Source: Vanrija pseudolonga (taxonomy: Eukaryota; Basidiomycota; Tremellomycetes; Trichosporonales; Trichosporonaceae). Taken from it: a DNA stretch of 64,000 nt. Below the pieces are notes generated by a model. It was not told the origin of the DNA and did no database searches. It saw only the letters and a list, made by a program, of their open reading frames with translations. Position 1 is the first letter of the stretch, and each line of letters opens with the position of its first letter. The stretch lies in contig NC_085851.1 in the NCBI RefSeq assembly GCF_020906515.1, forward strand, positions 558,001 through 622,000. Direction: 5' to 3'. Of the stretch, positions 10,331 to 25,500 are shown in pieces. The translations under genes and the position numbers were made by a program.

Positions 10331-13300
10331 CGTTATGTACTGAGGATGTTGGCGGCCCGCATGTGAGCGCCGGTGAGCCAACGTACGTAGACTCTGAGCA
10401 ACCAGGGATCTTTGCGGCGCGCAACAGAGTGGAGTGTCAGCAAGCCTGCTCGACCGTGCGACCGACCAAGCCGGCATCAGCCGAGCATCTGGGCCCCCCT
10501 GTGCAGATAGAGCGAGAACCCAAGCTCCACGGCGGCGATCGTCACCGCCGGTTCTCCGCGCTTCAAGCTCTGGCCGTCCCCTGGTTCGGGGTCGAGGGGT
10601 GTTGTGGTTAGCGGGGTGCCTCTTCACCCTAGCATCAGCATCTGCACGCTTCGCCTTTCGACACGCAAGGCATCGTCTGGCTGCATCCTTGTCCCTGTCG
10701 AAACCGCACCTTGTTGAGGGGGTCTGGCTCCAGCCTGGGGGATTTTGTAGTCGCCACGATGTGACTTGGGCTGTTAAAGTAGGACCGCCAACTGTCTTGA
10801 CTGAGACGAGGAAGAAAATTGTGTCCCAGCCCACGCTGGCCATCGTGATGGCTCTGAGAGCTTCCTCAGAGTGCCGAGCACGCGTGAACGGCACCACCCC
10901 GCCATCGCGCGCCGCCCGAGGAGTGCTGTTGGCTCGCCAGGTCGCAACGACATGTTGTCAACTCGTTGGTATGGCTTTGAGGTTGTTCGGGGTGCGGAAG
11001 AAGACAAGGAGGACCAAGGAGGGCCAACGGACGCCCTTGGAACTCGCATTTTCTTCAGACTGGCGGCGAGGGCGAGCAATCGCCGACTCATCACCCCGTC
11101 GTGTCAGCGGTGTCTGGGGGTTCGACGTCGGCAGTTCCCATTGAGAGAAAACGGGATACCTATGTCATTGTTGAACCACTGTGAACGCGTGCAAGTGACC
11201 CAGCCGACGTGGATACCTGGCTGCCTGCGGCGATATCTAGCAGCGCCAAGTGGGCATTGAGGGCCAGTCACCGGTCTGTCCCTCGATGGTCCCCGCTCCC
11301 TCTGGGGCCGATCAGTCAAGGGCATCTAGGCCCTTCAGTAGGGGATGAGGGTACACGTTAGTCACCTGCCGATCCTACACCAGGTTCCGGATGGCCCTTA
11401 TACGGTTCCAGCGCCTGAGTGAGGAAGTATGGGAGGTGGATGCTGAGATCGGAGGTGGGTGAGTGGGGCTCGAAGCCAATGTGCTGGGCAACGGAGAGGC
11501 CTTCACAGGCTCCAGCTCCTCCGCTCTTAAGTGCTCCCCGATCTGCAGGTAAAAAATTCATGGGGTCAGCGACCCCTCTGGAGCAAGCCGTCGCTGGGCG
11601 CAGAGATTGCATACCCGTTCAGGTCGAGGTCCAAGGTGGGCAAGAGATACGATAGCCCACCTGGCATCGAACTCCCCCAACATCCACCTTTTCTCTCGCA
11701 TACACCTCAACGGTCACAGTTGGCCGCTCCACAAATTGTCAGCTCGTCGCCAGGCCCAGCTGCCACTCTGGGATTGTGCATCCAGGAGGAGGAGGCCATT
11801 TTTGTCGGTGTTGGAATGCGGCGTCCTCATCCTCGTCTCCTCGCCCTCACCCTCACCTCCACCGCACGGCCTCTGCTCCCCGCCCCTCCAATGGGCCGCG
11901 GAAAATCCGGATCCAGCAGCAGCTCTACGCAGTCCGCGACGTCGGAGTGGGTGTACCTCGTCCCCTCGTAGTCACACCTGCCGCTCCAGGTGGGGTAGAC
12001 GACTAATTGGGATGGAGCCCGCGGCGCTGCAAGCGGTCGGTTGTCAGTGCGGCCATGGCCGCAAAAGTCACCGCGGCGACGAAGGTCCGCAAGATCCAAG
12101 ATTCATTAAGGGGTCGCGAAGAGTGCCTGGCACCCAGGGGAGGGTATGCGTGATTCCAGCGGCTTCCAACGGGCCCGCGTGTCGGGCGACCAGGTCCAGA
12201 ATTGCCCGTTCGGCTTCCGACGGATAGCGCGATTGCCTGTTGCGACGCGAGTGCTGATATTCTGTTGTCAGTCAGTCAGTCTGAACTCAAGTTGAGTGTT
12301 GATCAACGTGCGAACCAAACGATCTTTGATAAGAAATCATTCTTCGGTTGATGGTGGTCCAGGAAATCATGGGCGGGCCAGCGATGTGCTCGGCGAGACG
12401 GCCTTTGGTTTCTCTTCTTGCTCTTCTTGCCCCGCTTGCCTACTTGTCGTCGTACCTCCCCATGTGCCTGTGAGTTCTGCCATGGACTCGAGACGCTGCT
12501 TGAGCTCCAAGCTCATCGAATTGACAATAGATCTCAAGCCCTCACTAAGCAAGATTGGAGTGGGGGCCACTTCAAAGGCATGTCGGAGCCCGGTTTCCGT
12601 CGGGCAATCAATCAGTGCTGGCCGCGGCCAACTCACGACAGCTCACGACAGTTCACCTCCGCGGAGTACACACAGCTACCCATACCGAATGACCGTTCGA
12701 GACGTGCTAACTCTTGCTGATGCCGAGGATCATCCTCAACGCCGGTTAGGATGATGTCGGGCTGGATGCTGTACTGGGTGCTTGCCTTAAGCTGTCATTG
12801 GCCTGGCCTCCCAGCCCCCTAGCCTGCCTTCAGACACTGCTCCAAGTACAGCATTCAGGCCGATATCCGTCCCATCGAAAGGTGTGTGTGCGTGAGCGTA
12901 TGTTGCTAAGATGTTTAGTGTGTTCAGACCTCGGACATCTCAGTAACGGAAATCGGCTTTGTCTGTGTGGAGTGGAGTGTTACTCCAACACAAAACAAGT
13001 CTCGAGGACGCATCCCGAACTAAGTGGAGCCTGACCTGTGTTCTTGGAACACGAGGATGTTCCATCCCGAAACAGGGACGCGGTTGAGACGGAGAGATAT
13101 GGTCTGTTGCCGTAAGTTCTCGTAGCCGGACCTCGACGAAGATCGGGGATACCGCGGACCGCCGAGCCACCTCCGACGGGACGGCGAGTGCCGCGGCGTC
13201 GACATCCTGCGCACACCGAGCTGTGCGTGACCACGATCCGCTGAGCTGTGCACACCACCGTGGGCTCAACCCAGGTATGTAGGTCGAAGGTTCCTCGGTG

Positions 13301-15062
13301 GGTGCCTTCGGAGTACCTTGAGGGCAGACGCACGGTTGCTGAGCTACGAGCAGGCCAGTCCATCCGACGAGCCGAGGCTCCCTCTACCACGCTTGAGGCA
13401 CGCTCCCATGGCATTCAGAGGTCCCTGTTTGCTCTTGGGTTGGGAGGTGGTATAGGCGTCGCTGGAGAAAGAACTCGGGTGTCCCAAGGCCGAGGAAGCG
13501 TTGGCGGACTCCGGACTCCGACCTGGCTGGAGTCAGCTGCTACGAAGAGTATGGTCAATCCTCACCAGGAAGGCCATGAACGAGTGGAAGACCGCCTTGT
13601 TGAGCCGTGCCGAGGCCAGACTGCCATGATCAGTGAGGGACTGGTCGTCGGCGCCTGAACGAAGCATCTGCCCGCTCAGGCCGAAGTCAGGAAGTTTGAG
13701 AGATGCGCGGAACCAAGCCCATCTGCGGAAGTCTGAAGTTGTCCTGGCGCCCATCCTCTGCGAGTTGACCGTGGGGGGCCCAATTTCAGGATCATTGCGC
13801 TGTAGATGGTGTGAGGCGACGTGGGCCATCGAAGGCCCAATTTGTGAATCGCTGGAATGGACGACGGGACATGTTGACGACCCAGAAGAACCTGTGTCTC
13901 CAGTGTTTGGACCGCACCTGGCTGTCGAAGACCGACTAGGTTCGTCCTTGATAGGGTGATTCAATGTCCTTTGACATCGAGAGCAGGGGCAGTTGAAGAA
14001 TGTTACGGCTTACGTCTCATGAGCACGTTTTATCTTAGTCTGAAAGAGTGACTTACAACCAGGGATAAGCCCAATACTGCCGGCGCTGAACTAAAGGTAG
14101 CAAGACAGACATCGAGCCTCACACCATGGGTTCGGCATCGGATGCCTCACAGTTGATCATTTTGAGGAGCGCCGTGCGACAAGATCCTCCGTTGACAACA
14201 CCTAAGTCGGTGATATCGGGTCCTATGACGCCGAGTGGCTGGGCCGTCAAAGGTGGGCAGCGGCGCCGTGCCCTGTAGTCGGCATCTACGCACAGGATAC
14301 GAGGGTAGTACCCCCCGGCATGGCGCTCCGGGGTGGCGATTTATCTAGAGGGGTTCGGAAGGGAGATGGAAAGGATGTGCAACGTCAAAGGGGGGCGAAG
14401 ATGAGGCGTTGTGAGGCGTTCGTTGTTGGGACAGGGTCGGGTGGGCCCGCGAAGGTGGGCAGAATCTGGGGTTCGTGGGGGAACCTCCACCCCAGGAAAT
14501 TGACGCTGACATAGGCATTCTCTCGCTCGTCGACGTTGATGAGATCAATCAACTCACGGCTACACTGTGCATCATACGAGTGGACCGATTGAGAAGCGGA
14601 GCGGATCAGCACCGTGCGGATGAAAGTCGGGCCGTCGTGTTGGTCAGATTGCCTCCGGTGAGATCCCCGTCTATTCCGGGAGCCTGCAAGCGTGCAGAGG
14701 CCGTGATGACAACATAAATGACTGCGGCAAGTCGGTGACAGTTCGGCTCCGCGAGGCCGGCGTTTGCTGCGTTCGACTTCATTGACTGACTGTTGCGCAG
14801 CCCTGTGATGCTGCAAAACATGTGACGGTTCGAGCGGGATCGCGAGAGTGGGGGGACGATTTGTGGACGGCGTTGAGGGCCTCAAAGCGTGGATGCTGTA
14901 TGGTATCCACTGCCGCAGACGGCACAGGAAGGCACCTGGGCGGAAGCGGGCCTGGAGCTTGCCAGAGGAGGCCCCGACTCTCGATGAGCAATGGACGAAC
15001 TGCCTTTGGAGGCCCAGAAGGCTTCAGAGAAGGCGCTGTCCGCTGACCAGGCGCGGAAGACG

Positions 15063-15109
15063 GCCTATCGCTTGTGACCTTATGATCCACTATCGCCTAT
15101 CGCTTGTGA
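15063..15109. repeat. 15-bp direct repeat, two copies
   Basis: GCCTATCGCTTGTGA occurs at 15063-15077 and again at 15095-15109, separated by 17 bp that themselves partly resemble each flank. It is a small local duplication in the gene-free block. Confidence 0.8.
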
Positions 15110-16485
15110 TTCACTGTGGAACCTGTGAGCGATAAAGTTTGCGCTTGCGGTTCCCATGTTTGACGTGTCGTTGAGGACCATTTACCACGACGATCCAGCA
15201 GTTGGGAGGAGCCATCGAGGGAGAGGGGCGAGCCCAACGGTGCCAGAGCTCAACCGGCGTTGCTTACGAGGTCCAACTCTCTGAGTGAGTGCCAACGCTC
15301 GACAAGAGTTGGTGCCCTGCTGTGGGTACAACACCGTCGGTGACTTTGCGTGTGTGTGTGGTGCGTGCGTCGTGTCACCATGGTGAGTGGGTCATGCTGG
15401 GTGAGAGCAGTCAAAGCGGCCCAACAAAGCACCCTCGTTGGCCGTTCATGCTAACCACCACCGCCCTGTGCTTTGGTTAGTTGAGCATGAAGGGTATATC
15501 AGTACAGGCGACTGTGTTCTATCTTCTGGCTGCCCATGGCGTGCGTGAGGACGCTTCTGGGCTCGAGGAAAGCCAGTCCATGTTGCGACCGCCCGGCTGT
15601 GAGGTCGCTGGTGGTTAGGATTCAATGGTCAGCGGGCACTGGTCAGTGTCATCTGCAAGGCAGAGACTCCCCTTCTCTCAGCCCCTCCAGCTACGTGGGT
15701 GAGGTTCGAACGGGTAGGGAGAGATTGAGAGGCAGACTGCCACGGGATGCCGCCGACGTGGTTCACAGCTGGATGGTGTCGGCGTCCAAGATGGACCGTT
15801 GAAGCCCTCACCGCAGCACCCGCTCGACAAAACTGCCCGCCAGCTCGCCGCCGCTCGCCTTAGTGCCTGCCTCATTGGTTGTTCATTAAGGACCACTCCG
15901 TCGGCATCTCACGACCTCTTGATTCCTTCGGAAAGCGACGAGGCGGTCGGTCGGCACACCCAGAGGTGACTCGATTCGGGGAGGGGAGAGACATCCGGGT
16001 AGTCGTTGCTGTGCTCAAGACCAAGGTTCCGCCGATCGATTAACATGCCTTCATACCCGTACATTGCTCTTCACTGGAATGAGGAACTCAATTCATCGTG
16101 ACTGTGGCTGAGGAGGATTGTTGTTCCAACCTGAGACCATTGTCGCGCCATCCGTCGGAAGCTGGCTCGTTGAGAGTCGAGATACACTTGATAGGAGGCG
16201 CGATAAAGCATTGTGTGGGCTATCGATTTCGTTCACTCTTTCGGGGTCCCACTGGTCGTGTCTGTCATCTTATCGAACCTGATGTCGCCCGGATGCGAGA
16301 GTCGTGCTGTCGGGCTTCCGAAAGCTCGGGTGCGGACACGGCCACCAGAGGCCGTTGAGGCCTCACATCACGATTCCTACCCACCGGTTTGATCGCTTCG
16401 GCCATTGATGGGAGCTGTAAGAGGAGCTCAGAGTAACCGAGATGGGAACTTCAGTTATCCAAGAAGGGCGATACAGTCGCATGAC

Positions 16486-16534
16486 CTCTTCAAAGGCTCT
16501 TCAAAGGACCTCGTCAAAGGACTCTTTCAAAGAC
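16486..16534. repeat. Short tandem repeat of about 12 bp, four units
   Basis: Four imperfect units of the form CTCTTCAAAGGA lie head to tail, varying by one or two bases each. No function is visible. Confidence 0.75.
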
Positions 16535-19500
16535 CCCGCCGGACGGCCGCCCCCTTGGACCATTGCATGACGGGGGTTCGTCTTCTCAATCTTCTGGCTT
16601 GAACCATGCCCACTCAGAGGTGCCTGCCCTCGACCAGTAAGTCAGACGCCCCCTAACATGCAGGTGATGAGGGGCGAGGAAGTCACCGCCGCCTCCGCCA
16701 AGAGCTTTAGCTTCTGCGCCCAACAATAACAAGACGCCCGACCCGAAGAAGGACCGTTGCCCATCCCTTCGCTCCGAAGAGGTTCATAGCCCGTACCTCT
16801 GCTCCGAGGCCGCTCTCGGAGTCGGTGCACCTCCTCGCAACAGGCTACCGCAATGCAAATTGCGTGACCGTCAGTCCAAGTGAGCAAGTACTATTGAATT
16901 GCACTCTGCACATGTGGGCGTCACGGATAAGTAGATACCCATCCATGGGAAGGTTGAAGTTCAAGCAGCTAAACAGCCAATAGAGGGCGCTGACTCCCCT
17001 TCTGACCGACCGGTTTTACCAAGCCGGGCCGGCGCTAACGATGGCGCGCGCTATCAATGTTTCCTCCGAGGTCACATGGCGCTTGTGTGTGCCGGAGATG
17101 GTCGCGTGTGTGTATGTGGAAGAACGTGTCTTGTGAGACCCAGCGGTGCTGCATGTTCAGCCATTCAATTGATCATGGTGTGAATGGGAGGAGTACCAGG
17201 AATCCCCCGTAACCAGATTATGCTTAGAGAGCGCCGATGGGGGCAGGACGTGCAGGGGACTGCGGTCACATTCAGGAGCCACCAGTTGCGGCATTTTAAT
17301 CGTCATTCCGAGGGTCCAGCACAGCGGGAGCACCACGGAAGGGCCGAGCTACCAGTTCTCGGCCGCATTTCTGTCTCACCAGTGGAACGTGGACCGGTTT
17401 GCGGCTTGTGCAGAATGCCTTGACCACCGATGTGCAGAAGCCCGGTGATCGAGTGGGAGCTGCTGCGAGAGTGTGTGAAATCATGGCCAGGTTTGGGGGA
17501 GTGTGGAGCCTACAGGCCGTCGAGCAGGTAGGGCAAGATGACGCAACATTTTGACACCGGAAGCCTCTTCCTCGATCGGTCGCCGGCGACTCAAGCGGAC
17601 CAGGAGCTCGTCCTTGTCCGACTTGTCTTGCAACAACCAATAGTACGCCGTCGGAAAGAAGAAGACGTACGTATGGGGTCCAAGGAACCGCTACGGGCCT
17701 GCAGGTGACTGGTATAGGGGTGCGGCCGTGAGGCCGACAGCTGTCGGGCATCCAAGTGGACCAAAGCCCCGACGATTGGCGATCACACACGCCAGCGATC
17801 AGGACTAGGACGAGGCCCAGCCGCAGTGATGGCATCAGCAGGGGGTGGCGCTCGCCTTCGGAGCGCTAGCGCCGTACCAACGTGACGTTGGTTGAGGGTT
17901 GCTCTGGTTGTGCCTAGTGGCGGGATGGTGGCGCGTTTCAGCCAACGGCGCATGTCCGTGGGTCACGGCATGGGTGGAGAAAGGGCGAGGAGGGGTGAGG
18001 ATTAGTTGGGCTTTGATGGGGCAGGGCGGCGACCCCCGCAAGAAGACAGACATCCTCGACGGTCTGTCTTAAACGAGAGTCGCTGAGGTGTGCCACTGTC
18101 TGCGGCGACTTAGATGGGCCAATCCTGAGAAGTTACATGCCTCTCCTGCAGACATCACAGGCCCCAGGGTGGTGCCGGCACCAGGATCTAGCGGAAGAGC
18201 ACAACAAGACGAAGGTGACGAGATACCAGGGTCGCGAGTAGGCTCCTGAGCACTCGGCCCGCCAACACGCGCCGACCAGGGGGTCCCGGGTCCCCTTGTG
18301 CATACGTAGAGTTAAGCGCGCCAGTACTTCGCCACAAGAGTGCATGAGACTACAGAATGTGTGGCTTAGTGTGCGCTTGTGCCCATGAGAGTAGTGGTCC
18401 TGGTCACGGCCTGCAAATTTACACGTAGCCAGTGGAGCTGTCCAGAAGGCGGACAGGGCGCCAAACTCTCCGATGTCACCTCTCATAATCGAGGAACGGT
18501 CCCTTCAATCGTACAACTCTGACGCTCTCTCCACCGAACTGACGATGTGGCGGCGACAGGTCTTTGCGGGGCGTTTGTTTTGTGGCGCAGGTGGCGTCGG
18601 TCAAGGAGCACAGCACGCTGAATCACAAGCCTCGGCCCCGTGGGCGGGGGGAAGCGGTTGGCTGGCGTTCGCAGCTTGCCACCGAGCGACACCGTCCGGT
18701 CGGGCGGGTCAGAAGGAGTGGCTTGCAAGCCACCAAGCCTCCAGAACCAACGTTCCGGACGCCTCTCCTTGACAATGAAGGCCGAGATACACGCCGCTTG
18801 GTGTACCCCGCGCTAATCCTTGCTCCCGGCAGAGCGTCGCATCGCATCGCGTCGGCGGCGGCATTCACACGACGCAGGTATCTCGTTACCTGCACACTAA
18901 CGGTCAGCCCACATTCAACCCATCCAGCCCTACCGTCCAGAAACTGAAGGTATTTCGTTCGTGATGCGAGTGCTCGTGATCATCGCCTTGGAATGACAGC
19001 GTACCTGACTGCTGCCTCGCCGCGTCGACCGCGATTCCGCGGTTCCGACAGCTTGAGGTGCCGGTGACCCTCCCGACATCTCACCTGCAGACTATGCTTT
19101 CAGCAAAATCTCGAACGGGCAGACTTCACCTAGGAGACTCACACATGCGTTTTTGAATGAGGGGATTCGGTGTTGTTGGCCAAAAATCCCATCCCTACGT
19201 CAAGTTAGCTGGGAAGGCTATCCAACCGGCTGCCCCACACCACGACCCAGCCCCCATCCCTCCCCCCCAAGAAATTGAGAGCTGATCTCCACTCACAACA
19301 ATATGACAGCGATGTCGACCTCCGAGATCGAGTCGGACGCGCGAATTCGAGGGGAATCTGGCGAGGAGTGACGGGCGTGCGGCAACCATTGTCGCGAGGC
19401 ATAGTCCGATACACAACCGCCGAGCGGCAGCAATGGCTTGCCCAACCCACCTTGAAAGCCGACGCTACACACCTCACCACTGCTCCCCGGATGCAGATAC

Positions 19501-22500
19501 CACTGATTTCGCGGAGTCTATGCTTTGCTTGACGGCATCGGTGTCGCCGACAACGGCTGACCTAACCGCCAGAGCCACCGCTATCGGGCTCCGGCTAACG
19601 GTCATACCAAGGACGGCCGCGGCAGCAAGCGCTCCATCCTCCCCGCTAAGACCCGACGCGACACTGAGAATCTGGGACGATCGTCATGGGTTACGCGCGT
19701 CGGTCGACGCCGAGTGGACCAAGTACGCGCTCCTCCGACCCGGTCGGGCTAGCAGGACGCGTTGCGCCGAGGTGTTTCCTCGTCCTCGGTTTCCCCAAAC
19801 TCTTCACGGGTCTCTGAACACCCCCGAAGGTTATGCAGAGAGGAGATGGCTGACCCGGGAATATCGAAGGCGGGACGATGTGTGTGCGTGGGTGCGATCG
19901 ATCAAGGTTTCTCGCCGGTGCTTTCCCCGGTGCGCGTTCCCGGACCGCCGTCTGCGGTCTTAGAGGTCCTCGGTGGAGTGACTTGGGCCAGAAACGTGAG
20001 AGAAGTGATTATCCGTCTTAGATATTCTCGGGACTACGTTTTGAAGACGGTTGTTGAGCCTTTGCCATCGAAAACGCAGGTCTGAAGAGCGATTCCGTGT
20101 ACAGCGCCGCCAGCCAGCATAATGAGCTGTTGCGCAGTCCGCGGCTGGCGGGCGGCCGTCAACAAACGGGAGACGGTGCTGACCATCATCTGGGTGCTGA
20201 TCATTACTAAACAGCAGAGATTGCTGAATTCATGGATCGCTGCCGCGAGCATCGATCGCCGGTGCGGAGGTCGCCTCCCCTCGGCAACCAGGGCCAGATT
20301 CGGTCGTCCGCGTAACCAGGCTCGGACTCTATCGTCGTGACAAGCGACCAGATGCGCGACGACAATCTTGATACGAAGGAGGATGCCAAAGCTGAGATCG
20401 ATAATTCACGTTGTCGGGAGGAGCGATTATTGTGGGTGACTTGTCTGGAATGATCGTCGGAAAGAGTTGAGGGATGGGCTCCAACGGTTGGCGACTCTGC
20501 GCCCGCCAGCGATGACAAGATGGGCGTTCTCCAATCCACCCAACAACTGCCAGAGATGGGAGTAGAATAGGTCCTCGCGATGTACTGCGCTCAATGTACA
20601 GTAAATTGATCCGAATATCTGCGGAGGCATGGCCAGCGGCCCCAACATCGAAGGCGGCGGAGGAAGGGGCGGTGTCACCGAATCGACTGCCTTGTCGCGA
20701 CCTCCATTTCTCAGTCCATACACTCAATACACCGCCGAAAAGACGAAATGGTGATCTTGAGGCCTTGAAGAGGGATAAATTTATTCTGTTGACTGCATAG
20801 GACCGTAGTTGCCGGCTTGGTGGACGTCGAGTTCGGATGGCGTACTCCGCGATGGAGCCGCCCGTACATGGACCGTCTTCGCCACGCTCGCTCGGCATCG
20901 CTTCGAATTCCAAGTCCCGGCAGGGTGTTTTGATGCTACAGTGCACTGTACGTCGAGCGAGCTAGAGGCCGTAGCGCAGCACGTGCGGAGATGGGTGGTC
21001 TGGCGAGGCCGCTGGGTCCGATGGCTGTAGATCTCATGCGCTCTTCTCCACCCAGGAGCATCTTCTACTCATCCACACTTTGCTGCCACTCGAGAGACGT
21101 GGAGGCCACTCATAATGGACTTGAGTCGCCCTCACCACTGGTAGCTACCACCATACCACTTCGACGCTGTGTAGGACTGCCATGGGCTCGGCCAGCCAGA
21201 CAGCACGAGCGACTGTGAGTGGCTGGGCCACGGCTCCTGCGCCACGGTCACCTGGACCGTCCTCAACATGGGTGGCATTAGGGTCGCACATCCAAGGTGT
21301 GGGCAGTGTGCCTCAAGGGAGGTGGGCTTGGGTGGGGAGTACGCAACCCTATTGCCCTTCCGTAGGCGGAAGGAGAGGGGCTCAGGACGTGTGGCGAGTT
21401 GGCTGGCTGGGGAGCTACATAGCCAGTTTGGCCGAGGTCCGGGAGGTCGAGCCGCCGGTGTTCTGTTTGTGGCGGCTTCCGATGGGCCGTGGATATGTAA
21501 CCGGAGTTGCGAGGGTGGCGGTTGGTGTGTCGCATGGTGCCGCGAGGAGCATCGGCATTGTCGTTATCAATTGGAGGGTGCGGCGCGCCCCCTTAAGCCA
21601 CAGTAGCCACTGATCGGAGTGACTAGCGCAGGGGTGGGAGGCTTCTGGGACGAGGAATATTCGGGCGACGTGGCCCTGGGGGAATGCTGCGGTGGAAGGC
21701 TTCTTGTCGAGCGAGCAGCACTGGGTCCATCAGCGCCTGCCTTTGTAGCCTTTCCACGTTAACCGAGTCCAAACTGTCGCCCCAAAACGCGTGGCCGATT
21801 GCGCTTGGGGTGCAACAAGCGGAGCAGAAGTGACTGAGGCCGGCCTACAGAAGGCAGCGCATCATCACCGACCCCACCACCCCAGCTTTGCACCCATGTC
21901 CGTTGCCAGAGCGAGTGAGGAGACGTGTTGGAAAAGGATCCTCAACGAAGCCGAACTTTGCCATGCTTACTTTCCATGTACTGAACGGGTTTGGGGCGGA
22001 CACGGAGATGGAGAGTTGCCGCCAAAGCACCTCTGCGGATCGCCTAGCCCCATCGTGCGCATTGAACGTCGGTATGTGTGTAGGGCTGCGTACTCCCATT
22101 GGCGCTGGTTGGTTGGCCGTCGGATGAAACGCGGTTGCTATTGTCGGCTTCGAATTCGGACTGGAACCAAGCTAGGCGGACACCGACGTCCCAACAGACT
22201 GTTGCTTTTCTGCCTCTCCGTCTTCGTCTTCAGCCTCGGGCAAGTTCATCATACTCCTCAAAAGGTCGCCGCTCGGTGACAGAGCGGACGAACACATTGT
22301 CGGATGCAGTATGGGATCACGAGGGCCGTCGAGGCAATGAGGGCGCGACACGGCGTCATCCCCACCGCCGAGAAGTTCGGGTGCACCCAGATCCCGGCGA
22401 AGACCAGGCGGGATCGAGCTCTTCCTCGGTACACCTGGCAGAGAAATGTCACCGCAGTCACGGCGATAGCAGGAAGCGCAGAAACAGGTCGGTCATCGGT

Positions 22501-25500
22501 GGTAGGCTTACAACCGGCGTCCGGGTGTCCCTGGGCGGGTGTAGGGGTCGTTCTCGGCAGCACTGGGAAGACGACGCGCGCTCGCTAGGACCAGAGAGCC
22601 GAGATCATGCACAGAGACGCGCTCTAGAGCCCTGCATTTTTTACGCGCGTCGATTCAAGTCGAGTCTTGCAGGACCGACGCCTTGCCTCGTCCCCGCCAA
22701 CGGCCGGCCGGCGTCTGCGCATCGGACTGTTCCTGTGGCTGGCGATCACAAGTTAGTGCTGCTGCCAAGAGACTGAGAAGGGCGAGACCCGGGGCCAGAG
22801 AGAACTGGCCTCCTTCAGTGCCGATCCATATCCCATTTTTTGCTGGCGATTACACTCAGCGCATGGCTGCCGAGGGCAGTTGCTACCGCCGGCAATGGCG
22901 AGGACATGGTTGCTGATGATGCCGGTGGGGCCAGAGTGATCTGCCAAGCGAACACGGCACCGCAGGTCGGGGTCAGGGCTGGAGAGGGAAGGGAAGGGCA
23001 GGTGGGATGCTTTTCCTTACATGCGGGAGGATTTTCAGGCACCACCCGACAAACTTTGTGTTTTTCCAAGTCTTTGGGTTCACCACCCATGCCTCAACAA
23101 CAACAATCGATGGCCTGCACGTCGTCTTTACTCACTTTGTGCTCATGATGGCTTGGCCAAGAGCCTTGTTGAGTCGGAAATGAGTGTGGAGCATTATTTG
23201 GAGGAGGGAGGGAGGTTCCTGTCGATCAGATGACTCAAGCCAAGCAACATGATGAGCAGCGGGGTCTTGGCCAAGTGGTGCTCTTGCTGCGGCCGCTCCA
23301 TCAACTTCCTTTTAGTGAGATTCATCAGCAAGTCTTGGCTCTGCAAAATCGTGAGCTGAGTATCTTGGAACCACGTCGACTCCTGGCTCCAGTGGAACGC
23401 CCTTCATGACACTCTCCGACTCGGGACAGCCCGACGACGTCCCGGAGCGCCAGCCCACCGTCCCACCTGCCGCCGGTGACGACTACAGTGCCGGTTCGGC
23501 ATGGGCATGTGTAGCGGCAGTGGCCGCTGAATGTGGGCGGGCGTCATCTACATGCTCCCATTAAGCGGTCGCTTGTAACCAACGGCGTTTCATCAGTTAC
23601 TGGAATGATCGTCAGGAGGATCGTCGCGGGGTGCCCAGACTGCACTCCAAACTCCGAGGAAGCCGGGGTGCCGAGCGCATGACGACATTGGCCAAGGGCT
23701 CCGCATCGGCGACCGGCGACATTGAAGGCCAAATGCATGGTGTTGGCAGATTAGAGGCAGAACTGGAAAAACTAATCGCCTGTCACAGAGATATTTCAGG
23801 CGATCGGCGTGTTGGCTTTGATCGGCTTCCATCGAGCATCGACGGAGGTCCCGATCGCGGCGCCGGCCGTGAGCAATCCTAATCGGTTCCCCGGTGATGG
23901 CTACGGGGCCCGAACGGCCGCGGAGGCTCCGTTGTCAAGGTGCACTGAGGTGACCTCAGTATCGGTGGCGAGAAAAGTCCGAAGATAAAAGTAAACTCTT
24001 TGCCATGACGCAGGGCGCTCCACAACACCGGCGATAGTCGCCCTGCTCCGCCGCCGGCCACGCATCACCCCTTTGGGCGGTAAACACCGTCACCGGTATC
24101 GCAGGCCCAGGCTCCCCGCACTAGAAGGAGTCAACTATCCATGAACCCCGACGGCCCGGACAAGTCAAGAGAGCTGCCGCGGAGGTGCCGGATCGGCCGC
24201 GACGAGTGGAGCTGATGAGGCAGCGGCGATCGCCGCAGGAATGGATCAACGTCATTGTGATCAAGCAACGATTGTTGACTTCGTCGTACGTAGAAACTCC
24301 GAGCACCAGTCCTGCCTCGTTGTTGTTTTGTGTTGACGCATTGCCGTCAACTGGGGTGCTGTAGCATGAAATGACGGAAACCAAGTGGCGGCCCCACCAG
24401 TGCCCAACAAAGCCTGCTGTTACTGCTTGAGGTAGGACCGAAGAGCAATCGCGGAGGAATGTGACAAGGAAGAGTTAAAGGCCCCCTTAAAGCCCCCCGG
24501 CGGCAAAGTTCGCCTCGTGATGGTTGGGCTAGGATTCCCCTCACGTAATGCGTCACTCCAGTTGGTAGGATTCGCCGAGTTTAACCCAGCCGTCACACAT
24601 GGGATGGAGGGAGTGTAACGCAAGCATGCGGGGCCGGGACGACATGCTTTCTGGGAATGATGGCATCGCTGCATGTGCGTGTAGGTGCGCACATGTCATT
24701 TTTGGGTGTGGCGGGTGGGGGGAAAGGGGGTAACTGGCGACGTACGTAAGTATGCACAGACGCCGGCCCCGTTGGTATCAAAATGAGACACACTGCTGGA
24801 TCGACCTTTGGATCTGCCCAACCTGCGGGCGAGCTGGGCAGGCGGGTTACGACACCACGGCTCTAGCAAGGGCTGTTCGCCCGAGGTTGAGGCATAGGCC
24901 GTGAGCACAACACGGAATCCCTTGGCTTGGACGACCCTGACTTTCCGTAACTTGATTTCATCAGCAGACGTCAATTCCAAGAACGAAGACCACGACCAAA
25001 CATAGATTGGAAGCCTCGGTCCAGGCAACGCACCGGCCTAGCAGCCGGCGCAGCAGAGGCAGCCAGACAAACCAAGGCACCGAAGAGCGAGCATCCACCA
25101 CCCCACACGCAGCAAGGAACCCCCCACCTCAACGCGGGAAAGGGTCTTGTCGTGTCGAGGCACCACCGTGCACAGCATTCAATTCATACGCAAACCAAGG
25201 CAGTGGAGTCTGCCATGACTTCAGCGTGGTCTTGTGAACGTGACCTCGTCCTCCTGAAGTTCTCCTGATTCCTACTTCTGCACTTCCAAATCCTTCGGCG
25301 ACTTGCTTGTTTCAATCGAGCCCGCCCTCCTCTCCCTCACTTCCGCGCGGTCCATTACGTCTGTCACTCCGGGCAAAGCGGGGCGCCCGCAGTACCAGTT
25401 TAGCCAGGGGTACAGTACGTAGACGACGCGGCATTAAGAAATGCTGAAAGGTGGTGTCCTGTGCCGCGGCAGTCAAGCGGGCATCAAGATCAGCTGTGCT

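Noticed and set aside
17296-17835. A 179-residue minus-strand frame beginning with a hydrophobic stretch
   Set aside because: The start resembles a signal peptide, but the rest has no protein-like pattern and there is no support from neighbours or splice sites.
22099-22776. 225-residue plus-strand frame in the gene-free block
   Set aside because: Composition is Arg/Ser/Gly-rich and random-looking; overlapping frames on the other strand look equally plausible, so none is supported.
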